Assembly (NCBI RefSeq): GCF_002443255.2
Contig: NW_019211456.1
Span: 13,538,229 to 13,602,228 of the forward strand
Length of the DNA stretch: 64,000 bases
Reading direction: 5' to 3'
DNA from: Varroa destructor
Lineage: Eukaryota > Arthropoda > Arachnida > Mesostigmata > Varroidae
In this document: positions 1-11,501 of the stretch, piece after piece
Position numbering within the stretch: the first letter of the stretch is position 1
How the letters are laid out: each line of letters begins with the position of its first letter
The notes under the pieces: model-generated
Seen by the model: only the letters and a program-made list of their open reading frames with translations
What the model was told of the DNA's origin: nothing
Databases searched by the model: none
Program-made: the position numbers and the translations under genes

Positions 1-583
1 CCTGCTTTCAGTGCTTCTTGGACTAAATGAGCTTCTATGGAAGTTGCACAAACAACGGCACCTTACGACGAAAATGTATGTGTCTAGCTGTGTCAAACCG
101 GAAATACTCGACATAATCTACAGTATTATGTAGCAGAGAACGCACATAGTAAAAAATAACTCCATTTATAGTTGTTAGGTTCTATCAGTAAGAGCATTTT
201 CGATTACCGATTCGCCTGAAAACGCCTTCCCATGCTAGACATTGTTGCGAACTTTTCAGTGTCCAACTTACATCGGCAATAGCAACAGTTGCGTCTACAA
301 CAGAAACAGAAGATCGGAAGACCACTTCGCGGCCTGCCATAGATAAACAAACACAACACGTCAAGCTTTTTCAGCTGAAGAGCGCAAGTGGCCCCCAGCT
401 CGTTTATCGCTGAAAAACATTTTAAAAAAATGAAGCAATTTATTCAGTAGAGTGTAAAATGTGTAGTCTAGGCGAAAAAAAAACCAGCGTAAATCAATGT
501 ACTGATAGAGTGAGGCATTGTTCAGATCTGTAAGTGTTATCAACTTGGCAAAGGTCTGTTAAACTATATATATAGTATAATAG

Positions 584-637
<54 letters not shown>

Positions 638-727
638 CTGTTAGACTATTGCAAGCGAATCTAGCTCACTTTGAAGGCAACTTTTAAACTAGCTAGGTAA
701 TAGGAAATGATGCTTTTCTAATATATG
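1..727. other. AT-rich spacer, no gene seen
   Basis: No coding exon can be supported here. The stretch is AT-rich and holds the long TA microsatellite at 584-632. The 3' end of the mariner relic on the minus strand stops at 728, so the right part of this stretch probably contains the lost 3' terminal repeat of that element, but I could not identify a terminal inverted repeat by eye. Confidence 0.6.
584..632. repeat. (TA)n microsatellite, about 24 units
   Basis: An uninterrupted run of alternating T and A is visible. It lies about 100 bp beyond the stop codon of a decayed mariner transposase. Mariner elements insert at TA dinucleotides, so a TA tract at this border is compatible with the insertion site or with later slippage of the TA target duplication (inference). 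Confidence 0.95.
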
Positions 728-1020
728 TTAGAAGTACTTTCCCTTATTGTTTACTTACTTGTTCCAACGCATTGGCAGCTTCTAGCTATCATATACCGAC
801 CGCCGCGCTTCAATATGTAATTTTTCTATAAATACGCGAAGTAACTAGACGGTACAATATGCTTGCTAACCAATTCTTCTTCTTAGAGTATAGAAAGCCC
901 TGTAATTACACGGACTCAGGTCAGGACAAGGAACGGGTTGAAGCCAATGTTGAATATTCCTTTGCCTAATTCAGGAGGATGCTATTCTAACGTGGTAGAG
1001 ACTGAACCATGCCTTATCTA
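728..1020 (-). pseudogene. Mariner-type transposase relic, C-terminal part
   Basis: Read on the minus strand, this stretch carries the end of a mariner-family transposase broken by stop codons. The readable blocks are PCPDLSPCNYRAFYTL at about 870-920, matching the conserved (Y)SPDLAPSDYxLF block around the third catalytic acid, and KLPMRWNK followed by VNNKGKYF just before the stop at 728-730, matching the usual KLPERWxKCIxxxGxYF C-terminus. The third catalytic Asp of the family (SDY or CDY) is Asn here, and there are several in-frame stops, so the element cannot move by itself. Only about 290 bp of the catalytic domain is recognisable. The neighbouring 1099-1410 stretch on the same strand is coding-like but does not look like mariner. 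Confidence 0.8.
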
Positions 1021-1098
1021 TGGCGAATGTGTGGTCGATTAAATTTCCGTAAATTGCTCGTAAAATACGCGTTTCCAACTGGCTTACTCGAAATCAAT

Positions 1099-1410
1099 TT
1101 AGGGAGACCCATTTTTACCCAGTTTCACAATCTGTTCTAGGACATCTTGCGAAGTTTTACTCGATAGAGTTCTTAGACTATAAGCTCTGCTTTCGTGAAA
1201 AGCCTCTTCGGCCATAGCAGTGCGTTTTCGTCTTTCGGTTTCCGCCTCTTCATTGGTCTTCAACGCTTTTATCACGTCTTTTGAGACGTCTGCACAATTT
1301 CCGTACTGTACTTTCGCTTAAGGCCTCCTTGCGTAATGTTGCTAAGTTTCTGCTGCGTTATGGCCTTCCTGATTTACGAAACTAGAAGATATTTTTCTTT
1401 TTGAACCCAT
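1099..1410 (-). pseudogene. Coding-like stretch with two in-frame stops, identity unknown
   Basis: On the minus strand one frame starts with ATG at 1410-1408 and stays coding-like for 104 codons to a stop at 1099-1101, interrupted by TAG at 1344-1342 and TAA at 1320-1318. After the second stop come 72 open codons rich in charged residues, including DVSKDVIKALKTNEEAETER and TAMAEEAFHESRAYSLRTL, with the look of a helical protein. I do not recognise a family. A one-base shift near 1100 opens a further 28 codons (to 1014). It is either a dead gene copy or transposon passenger next to the mariner relic, or a genuine exon using an acceptor near 1310 and a donor (GTAAAA) near 1117. The internal stops favour a pseudogene. 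Confidence 0.45.
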
Positions 1411-3601
1411 TTGTCCTGCAGCAAAGCCAATCGTATGGAGTACTGAACAGTCGGATTTCGTCTGCTATCAGCACTGAGCTTAAGTGTTAGGTCATTTCAA
1501 AGTCTACCGTACCCGCTTCTAACATCTCTACCATAACTCGAATCACGAAAATTAACCAAGACTAACTGATGTAATAGATGGGAAGAGGAATAAGCTATCG
1601 ATCTCCAGATATAAATTGCGCGTATATCTAGAACTGATATGTTTCTCATAACAAGCACACGTAAAACCAGCGATGTAAAATAGACTCAAGATACATTTAA
1701 CCTGCTTTCCTAGGTATGAAATTTAGCTTTCTGTACTGATAATGTTCGCTGTACGTGATACAATGAGGCACGACATGTCGACACTCGAAGGGTTCAGTCG
1801 AGAAGTAATCTTAAAAAAAAAATGAAAATAAATTTGTGGGGAACGCAAATAGTTTATTGGCCCTTCATATCATGGCGGTGTCCGAATTAGAATTAATTAA
1901 TAAGACCAAAAAAGATGAGGTTGAGACGATCTACGAACCCTTTTAATAAGACGACATGCAAATTGCCTTCAAAGGCGGATCAGTAACGATGTGGCGGTTT
2001 GGTATCGTGGTAAGCCGGCTTCAACAAACGCGTGGTACTAACAGCGCGTATTTGCGAACAGAAATGCCTATGTATGTCCTTCATTTACGCCTATGTTAAG
2101 GGAACCAATATAAGATTTCAAAGAGAATTCACTGCTTTGTTACAAATAAAGATCGTATTTAGTATGCAACCGTAATAATGCTTCTGGTAATAAAATATAT
2201 AAGTAAATGGAATAAAAGGTATAAAGCTCTTATCCACGCTCTCAAAAAACGTTTCCAACCGATTATCCAATTCGAAATGCGCTGTGATTTTACAATTCAG
2301 TACAAAATCTCGTTCCGTGTCAAATCAAATCTTAAAAACGTACCACATCGGCAGCTAAAACCCGTTTTGTGTCTTTACTTATACGTAGGGCAGGGTTGTT
2401 TGATCTCGATGAGTATCATACCTCGTTTGCGTACAGTAGAGCGATAGGAGTTTAATGTATACCTTCGTCCATTCCTTACATAGAAAATTCTTAGCATATA
2501 GTTGTATATAAGCAAACACCCAGTAGTTAGTAACCCTAGGGCAATGGCAAAGTTACGTGTACATGAAAAATAGATTTTCATATCTTCAGCTACAGCCGTC
2601 ATCACCTTGCTTAAAGACTGGCCCCAAACGTTGTAATTGGTTCTGAAATTGAGCCTAGGTACATTACCCCTTATTCATGCGCTGTTAGTTTTAAACTTGT
2701 TTTCATAGGCCGGAAAAATTGTTTAAGGCATTAAGCTTGCCTAGTTTGTCAAAGGTATGTTTTCAACTGGAGAGGGCGAAACACAATGTGGGCTATCTCA
2801 TTGTTAAATAACATTTTCCAAGATCGTGTTCCATCTCTTCTATTACACACCTCAAGGGTTCGATAGCGATATTAGCAGGAACGTTTTACAGTCACAGTAT
2901 ACAATATTTATATATCTCTGTATATATATGTCTCCCTCTGTACACTTCATCCACAGAACTAGGTCGCTAAAATATTCTAAATGACTGCGTGCTGCGCCTC
3001 TTTTTTCCAGATATGTCCATTGTTTCTTTACGGTCAGTTCTTGTAGCTCAGCATCTTCTAGCCCCAATTTACCCTTCGTTTAGTTTTTTTTTTTTAGAAT
3101 GTTCCTCAACACAACGATAAGCGGCACGGTCCTTTTTTCTTTGACTTCGTCTCCTTTTTTGATTTTGGTTTCATAAAGGGAAACCTTTTTGAGCACATTA
3201 GGTAAATGATGCTCAAAGAACCATACTGAACCCATTGCCACTCCACGGTTAACAGGCTATTAGTGCTTAAGCTTCGCTCCGGTTTGTATATAGACTTTAA
3301 CGCCCGTTGTGCAGTACCTTTGATCTGTTCGATGCCTATCAGGCCTAATGCGGGCGAAAGTGGACAAATATGCATGCTTGAAAACTACGTCGGTCTGAAC
3401 AAATTGCGGAACACTTCCGCCTCTTGCTAAGCATTGAAGAAGTGTTTACAATAGCCTTGAGATACAGGTTACTCTTATAAGAAAACAAATATTTTGACTA
3501 TCCAACTACCCTCAACGACTAAGCGCTACTTCTAATACCGGCGCGTGACTAAATTGCTCGTTAATAATTTCACACACTTTTGCACACACGAACCCTTGTT
3601 T

Positions 3602-3828
3602 CAGTCGCTGGGCCATCGATGACCGGCAACAACAGCATGCTCATTGCAATATGCCTTGTTGTTCCCAGAACTCGATTCCACCTGTTTCATGAAAAACAGT
3701 CGAGAGCGGACCAGTGGGTCTTGATTGCGACGATGATAATGCAGCGCGGCAATATTAACAGTAGCGGTAATAGCGCGGAGGCGTCAAGACATACTGTCAG
3801 CATAGCTATAGCAGGCAATCCAGATTAG
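3602..3828 (+). CDS. Possible terminal exon, unknown protein
   Basis: A good acceptor (cccttgtttcag, ending at 3601) is followed by an open frame of 75 codons to TAG at 3826-3828. The exon would enter with two bases of a split codon. The translation has a hydrophobic stretch (MLIAICLVV) followed by basic and Ser/Asn-rich sequence. No upstream exon with the matching phase was found and the protein is not recognised. It could equally be a chance open frame after a T-rich acceptor-like site. Confidence 0.2.
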
Positions 3829-6800
3829 ACGCGTGAAACAGACACATTCTGCATCACAGAGGTTCCGGGGCTTTGGGATTCGGAGCCGTCAGTCAAGGGG
3901 CTTAGCAATCATCTGAAAGATTTAGCTGAAGGGAAAAGAAAAAACATTAACGAAAAGCGGAGAAGGCCTGCAAAAATCAACCCTCTAAGTACCGTATATT
4001 CAGTTGTTTTCATATCTCGATAGCAAGTTGGGCATCAGCAAAATTGGGATGGTCTCTCAATTCTTTTCAAAACTCTACCACATGCGACTCGTTTCTGCAT
4101 AGCGTTTATCAAGTGCCATAACATCGCTAACGGATACCACAAGATCATCCGTGCGCACTCGCGTAGCGCCATTGCAGTTTATGGAGGAGGCTTAAAACTT
4201 CACAATGCCAAAACTACGCCACCAATAGCACCCTCTAATTACCATCGTATTTAACGTGCTTTGTGGTCGGGCGAGTTTTCCACTCAGCTTCAGGTTCAAC
4301 AATGGAAAGTCTGCGGCGAGAACAGAGGCCTCGAATACGACTATCTGAGCTGAAATATCCATCATTGAAGGAGGAGTTTAAGGGTTCTGCCTGCGTTGTA
4401 GAAGTGGTTGCGTGCGTATAAGCACGTGTTTGTATGTTGGCTGTTACCCCCCTGGCACCCGAAGTGTCCGGACAAGAAGGCGAAACCGGGTCGATCCACA
4501 ACCAGAGAGCATCGATTGCACTGCACTCGTTAAGCTTTTGAACTTATCAAACACATTAGCTAAGAATACAACATAATATATAATCATTCCCAGCTGATGA
4601 TATCAGTGAGACGGTCCAGCAACTTTACGATTTGGAAAAGTGGTCAGATTCTAGATGATGCGAACCCTGTCCTGGTCGACGGCCGCCACAAAGATATCGC
4701 AGGACGAGTAAGGCACGATGAGGGCAGGACTCGCTTCGGCGGGTGTTATCTCGCTGCGAACGGTGTGGGCAAGAAAGGTATCTGTGTGGTTGGAGGACAT
4801 AACTGCCGTTTTATGAATATATGGGAAGCGAACCACGTGGTGGCGACTGGTCAGACGCCTGTCGACCACACCCGGAAGTAGCGCTGCCGCTACAGTGGCG
4901 CCTTTCCCGCACAGGTTCTTTTCCCTAGTTCCTTCGTTTGAACGACACATCTAGACCGGCGTTTGCGCGATGCGTAAGGCTCAACGATTGCTTTATCACT
5001 CCGATATAGAGCCGATGGATCGGCTCCTGTTTTTCTCACAAGCCTGCATAAGATGTCTGTCAATGGCTTTTTATAACAAGAATACTACACAGAGCAGCTA
5101 ACTCGTCAGCAACGGGAACGGTAAAAACGTTACGAAGCGAACGATCCTTTGTACATGTTAACACCTATTAATAAAATTGACTTGCGTATATGGATGTTTT
5201 CAGTTCTATTGTGGTTGAAAAAGATCACCAATAGTGCCGCATGTTCGGCAGTAAACAATGTAAATGATGTATTATTATGGTCTGTATAATACATGAGTCA
5301 CAAAAATGTTTATTCGCTCATATTGCTGTAATATAAACGCCCTGGGATCCATTTTGGCATTGCCGGAAGACGACAAGCCTTTATATCAGTACTAAAATTA
5401 TTGTATATATATACATCCTGTATACACGTTGTTTTGACTACGTCAGAAGGTCATATTTATAAAGAAAGGTCTCTTTTTTTCTCGGCAAATCTAAGCAGTT
5501 AAACAATAATCTGGTTACTATTGCTGGCGCCCTACTATTGAACATCGAAAGAAGAAAAAGAAAACAGGCCTTGACAGCTGTCAGGATCCCATGTCTATAG
5601 TACATATATTATCTGGCAGCAATTTTCGCTTACCATAAGCCGTTCATTTTGCGCAGAACGGAGGTCAATTGTTGTGTACGACGTGTTATGAAACCTACGA
5701 AATGCGCAAGACAGTCAAATACAGAGCCTGCTCCCAATCTCTTTTTTCATTCTTTTTTTTCCAAATTTCCAAATCCATATAGAACCATCGAAAACGGTTT
5801 CTTTGGTTTTAGAATAGGATGATTAATTTGAGTCTCATTGATTATGGAAGAACTACAGTGCAGTATGTGTTATGAATACATCGGAGACCTAATATGCCTT
5901 AAAGACGACGCTTGAGTAAGGACATTAACGAGCTTTATCGGATTTTGTGTTTGGAATGAGTCTCAAAGCAATTTGACTTTCACAGTTTTACGTGTAGAAA
6001 CATTATATCTTATGACATGATACTTCAAATGTAGCAATAGATAAAAGTCTAGAGTCTAAACATTGCCAGGCCCCAGGAAGTTCACAGTATCCAGAACATA
6101 AGAACGTAACGTTGCTAATAAACCATCATCCAAGAGAAATACACGTAGTATGTTTTTCGAGTGCAATCGTCTGACTAATGATGACCTCAGGTAAGACGAA
6201 AACGTCTTTTCTACCTTGATGGTGGCAATACCTTGCCCATTGCAATGTTCTTCAGGAAGACGCCCTGACCAAGGTTGATGTATACATTTCCTGTGGTTCT
6301 AGTATTGGAAATATCTAATTCTAGTAGGTAGAGTTTCAAGCGTTTGCATGAGCTTGCCCAGCAGCCGCCCGCTATTTTGTCGATGAAACAGAAAGTTAAA
6401 CGTTAATCTGAAAAGCAGTTATTGCACCTACATATACGTGTGACGATCGATCGAATATGAATAGTGATAGTAACACATTTTTGCTTAAGTTCGCAAGCTT
6501 TTGTCAACTATCTATTACTAAAACAACTTAGCTCAACTTTTGGAATAGATACAATATTTAACAGAAGATAAAAATAGAATATTGGTCGATCTGGCTAATG
6601 AAGCCTATTGTCAAAGTAGGAAGAGCGATCAAAGAAATGAAACAATAGAATATAATATGCAACTGCGGTTGTCTCTATTGATTACTTCATAGGTTTTCGT
6701 TGGCTGTTAAAGATGGTGCATTATAGCTTCATTGATGCGCCGAATTTTTCCTTTAGACGAAACTGTGTTTTTTGCCATGATGCGTTAAGTCAGGCTTGTC

Positions 6801-9607
6801 CTTTGTAGGGAAAGTATTTCTCTGTTTTATCTATGTGTCGATTCATACCTACAAGCCTGAAACCATGGTAGCATGGTATAACTGGCTAATGCGTAATACT
6901 TTGAGTGAGTTACCATGGATCTGTGGCCTTTGCTAGTTCCAGTTTCATGCCGTCTTATGGGTCTGGTGGAAAAATTCCAGATAAGTCCCACGAAGCTCAA
7001 CCCGGCTGAACTCTTCAGTGGAGGGGAATTCTTAATTCTATACTGAACAGGTCCTTCTGAGAGCCTGCTGGCAGAGTAAGAGTGGCCGAAAACGTCAATT
7101 TAAATGCATAGCGAGAAGTAGTAGTATTTATTAATTGGCTTCCTTGTCAGAAAATCAAACTTATATGAACTTAGTCGTCTATTCTATATATAACCTAGTA
7201 AGGAAATCAACGTAGCTATATGTATTTGTTTTTATTTAGTTTTTTTTTCTCTGTATCGGACCCATAAGGGCTCACACTTCGGTGCAGTGGGTTAACTGAG
7301 TAAAATTTGAATGGTGACGGTAGCATACCCCGGTTTGGCAAACGCGGAGCGATGCAGCGGGGTATCCCATTGATTAAGCAACGTTGTTTGGACTGGAAGC
7401 GACCTCTATTCACTACTGTCCCCCATCGTATGTTGATATGTAAGACAGGAAGAAAGATGAATGAGAAATGATTTATCAGGACCTCAGATGCATAGGTCGA
7501 CTATCGCGCCTACCACGAACCCTAAGAGCTCGAACGATCTGCACTATGATAACGTCTGGTGCCAAGATATACGCCTTCGAATTCAACTGAACATTACCTG
7601 CTGTCATTACGAAGGGGTTACGGTGCTTAGCTGAACCCAGTATAGCAACTGGTCATAAAATGCATTTATGCTGTCGATTCTGTACATTATACACATACGA
7701 GAATTTTGATTTCGCATTTTCAGGAGCCAGTATCGAAATGGAGCCGAAGATTCGAAGAAATTTTTTATACCGACAAAGGTATCCTGTGTTCCTAGTTGGT
7801 ATAACTTCCATTAACCCTGGTAGATTTAGGGATAGCGAGTAACTCTGAAGAGCATACAACATACTTCTGAAGCATTATGAAATTCTTGTCGCGTCAGATT
7901 TAACTACCAGTTCGTTTGTCAAGTCAACAATATCATCGAACTAGCATTCTTAGCGTGTTTTGATACATTTTCAGACCTTGGCTATCCTTCCTTTTTTGTG
8001 TATTTTTCGTTTCGCTGCACATGAATATACATCTGTTGCCCCTTAAACCGTGCGGGTTCATCCTTCGCAGAAGGGCAAATTATCGCCAGCGGAAAGCAGC
8101 GAAGTATACAGCGGACATAATGCACAAGAGCTGCTCTTCGATCATATTCTGAGAACGAACTTAGGAATTTCTTGGCCTCTTTTCGTGTGCTTCCGTACTA
8201 TTTATAATAATTTTCGTGTTGAACCACGGGCGTTAGGTAAAGGAATTTTTAAGGATCATAACAGAGCGCGCCAGAATCTCTCAATTTAGATAGATCGCAT
8301 TTTAGCTTTTACTATAGAAACAACAAAAGCATAAAAAATAAATAAAAGTTTACAATACAAATTTTGTGTTTTGAGAATTTTTTTTAGGAATACTATTCTA
8401 GGCTGTGGCTATTTTATCTGGTACGTTCACTCCACAGAATAAACGATTAAATTGCTAGTTCGATCTTGGGTCATGACAGTAGCATATGAGTTAATTATTA
8501 TCACTATGGTTGTTTGCTTCGGTCCAGCTACCAGCTGAGTATCGCTTCCATTCAAATATAAACAAAAGTCACATGGAAACGGACTTTGTGCTTGGTCACG
8601 TGCACTCGTCCTGGGCGCTCGTATCGTAGTGATGTCGTAGGTAAAGGCTTCGCGAACAGCTTGCGCCATGTTGTCCTAGTGTTAGGTAAAACAATATTCA
8701 ACTGCTTTGTTAGTGGATTGAAATCGCATACCTCCGCAGAAAGTGACAGAAGAGCGAATGATTGTCAGACTGGAGCTCGCGCTTGTCGTACATTGAATAA
8801 ACATAAGGCTTATAAGGTGACATGCATGAAGCGATGCATGCAGGGTTTAGGTAAGCAAGGCATTGAGTATACATTACTTATATTGAGTGGGTTCTTACAT
8901 GATGCTCTAGACGGTTCGGACGATCTCTTGTCTTGGCTATTGTTGGCAGATCGCGACACAATAGCGGTTAGCACAGAAACAAGGAGAGGGTGGCCCTAGG
9001 AGACACGCGTTGAGGACGCTTGACGCCAAGCGCTCTAACGCGCCGCCGCCGACGTTGGCCCTTGATGTGGATAGATAAAGAAAACAGATAGAGTATGTAT
9101 TAGTCAACACCAACAAACGCCGTAGAGTCGACCCATGTGCCTTTAAGCACGCGTGTAAGAATACACAGGAACAGTGGACAACTTAGTTCAGCGACGCAAG
9201 AAATGCTCGTGGAACTAGGCTTAGATGAAACACTGCTGCTTCATTGTGTTCAGCAAAGCTGGAATTTCAGCGTTACAATGATGATGATGATCATAGATCA
9301 TGTAAGAGAGAGGTCGTATCAGGTGTCTATCAGGAAGCAAAAGGGTGACATGGAGGAAATGGGTGAATGATGAGCTGGACAGCAGTCCAATTGAGTTGAC
9401 ACCATAGCATAACGATCAGTAGTTGTATGAAAGATGTCACAGACCAACGCCGCAGTGTTTAACTAGAACACGGCATATTTTGCTGGAAAACGCGGTACAT
9501 AATAGAGAAAAGTATTACAAACGAAACACTTAGTCATAGTCGATGTTGCTCTGGGTGTCAGGATCAGTTGTAAATAGAATAGATTTTTTTTTCACGTATT
9601 TTCGACT

Positions 9608-9626
9608 TGATGATGATGATGATGAT
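9608..9626. repeat. (TGA)n trinucleotide microsatellite
   Basis: Six uninterrupted TGA/GAT units are visible, followed shortly by a T-rich run at about 9641-9656. No coding context. Confidence 0.9.
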
Positions 9627-11487
9627 ACGTTAACGTATTTGTTTTTTTTTTTTTTATTCATCTACATTTATTGATAAATCCATAGTTAGTGGTAGGCTAT
9701 AATCATTACGGTGGTGTATCATTGTTTAATGTTGAGATGCGATCAATAGTTCAGTCTAACTTACCTTTACAGCTTGTTCTCTGCAAAGGGCAAACAGTTG
9801 GCACCATACTGGCAGTCGCCTAAATTGTTGTTGATTTTTTAGAAACTCGGGCAAATCGTGCGGAGCTTTTCTTCTAGCGACAAGTTTTTACCAATTCATT
9901 TTTCGTCATCATCTGCGCCCATATTACTGTGCTTTGTTACACACTGATTGATAGCCCATTTGATCCTCCACCCATAAGTTGTGGGGCGTGGTTGTAGATG
10001 GTTTCTTGGCCACTCTACTCAGCGCGCTCTAGTGATAACTTCGCTAAACACACACTACCCGTATTACAATACAAACTAACTTTTTCTTGAGATATGGTGA
10101 GTTTTTCTAATCAGGCTGATCAAACATCGATTGATATTAGCCGTCACACAACAGCGTCTGCAGTGACCACATGCAGGATATGATGACGTGCCAGTGTCAT
10201 CAATGAAGCCAACTTTTTGCCATTGGACTAATGATATTCGCTTGGATGCTAGACAACTAAAGGCAAAATTTCGTTCACGTGTTCTAACAAATGATTGATT
10301 CCAACAAATCTATTCCATCGTCGCAGCGGACAAAATTGGCCCTGTTGGCCGTACAATTAGGTCGCTCGATAGAACATAAGCGGGCTAACTATGACTTGGT
10401 TGGACAAGCATGCGGTGGACATTAATCAGGCCGAGTACCATTTCAACTTGCAGACGACAAAACCGCCTTAATTCTTATGTTACCTTAATTTTCAATCAAT
10501 CGTTATTAAAAATTAACACGAAATTGGTTCCAGTTTAGGTTGGCACGCTGTATTTCATCGCACCCATCTGGTGCTCGTATTGCCATGCCTTTTTCGCTAG
10601 CCACTGCACAATTTGCCATCAACCGAGCCTTCTTGACACACTACAATCGAATTAGGACGACGTTGAAACTCACTTATGCTTTGCCTTCATATAATTTGTG
10701 GGACAATATTTTGTCCACTGCGTTTGCTCCGCTCTCACTTCCATGTGGCCAGGTCTTTAAATCGACCTGCGCCTCTTCCTAAGCCTGACCAGCCCCTTTT
10801 TGATTCCCTATCTATCCAAGTGCCGCTTGAGCTTCGTCCTAGTCCAGCGCTCCCATACCTATCAACCTGATCTTAGGCCTAAGCTTCCACTCACGCATCT
10901 CGCTCGCTCTCCCTCGGACCGTTGCACATTGGCCAACACAGGGAAAGTCCTCTCACATCAGCCGGCAGAAAAGTGGTCCACATAAGTCCCAGCAGTCGAT
11001 AACATTCGTTTGCTGCTCGCGTCCGGCTTGTCTTTCGCCCGCCTTCCCGGTCGCTCCGCGCGGGCGCGGATCATCAGATCACCATTGTACGATGGATCTA
11101 TGGTCTTTTTCCCCTCTTTGGGATTAGTTCCACTTGTGCAGGAAAGCTCTACGAACGCGCCTGTGACATCTCGATTGGCAGAACGACAACTACGGCCACC
11201 TAACTAGCCACCCAGTGAGTGAGCTAGCAAGCGAATAGATTTGGTGATTTGCCACGATAGAGCTAGTTACATAGATTATATTTGTTATATGGTGTGGCGA
11301 CCGCGATGAGTGCTTTCTCAATCGACACCTGAGGGAGCGAATACTCGGGCTGGAGTGAGGAAAGCGAGAGGTAAGGAAGAGAAATGACAACCGAAGCGAA
11401 ACACCCTTCCAGCAGGAGTCGAAAACGAATACGAACACTTGATTGCGATACGCGAAAATAAAGCTTCAGGCGGATCAGGTGTAGTGA

Positions 11488-11501
11488 CCCCCCCCCCCCC
11501 C
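11488..11501. repeat. Poly-C run (14 C)
   Basis: A pure run of fourteen cytosines in a mixed-composition stretch. On the other strand it is G14. No coding context. Confidence 0.95.

Noticed and set aside
759..825. Minus-strand interval between TAG acceptor-like and GTAAGT donor-like sites encoding a Cys-containing peptide similar to cystine-knot hormones
   Set aside because: The other frame of the same DNA reads the C-terminus of a mariner transposase, which explains it better.
4597..4950. Opposing open frames of 94 (plus) and 99 (minus) codons
   Set aside because: Both strands are open over the same GC-rich patch, neither has good splice sites, and neither matches a family I know.
6141..6189. 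Possible first exon (MFFECNRLTNDDL) ending at CAG|GTAAGA
   Set aside because: Only 14 codons, no promoter-like context and no downstream exon in phase.
8586..8999. 137-codon plus-strand open frame
   Set aside because: No recognisable motif, no clear acceptor, and several internal GTAA donors. A run of this length is not surprising in 64 kb of mixed composition.
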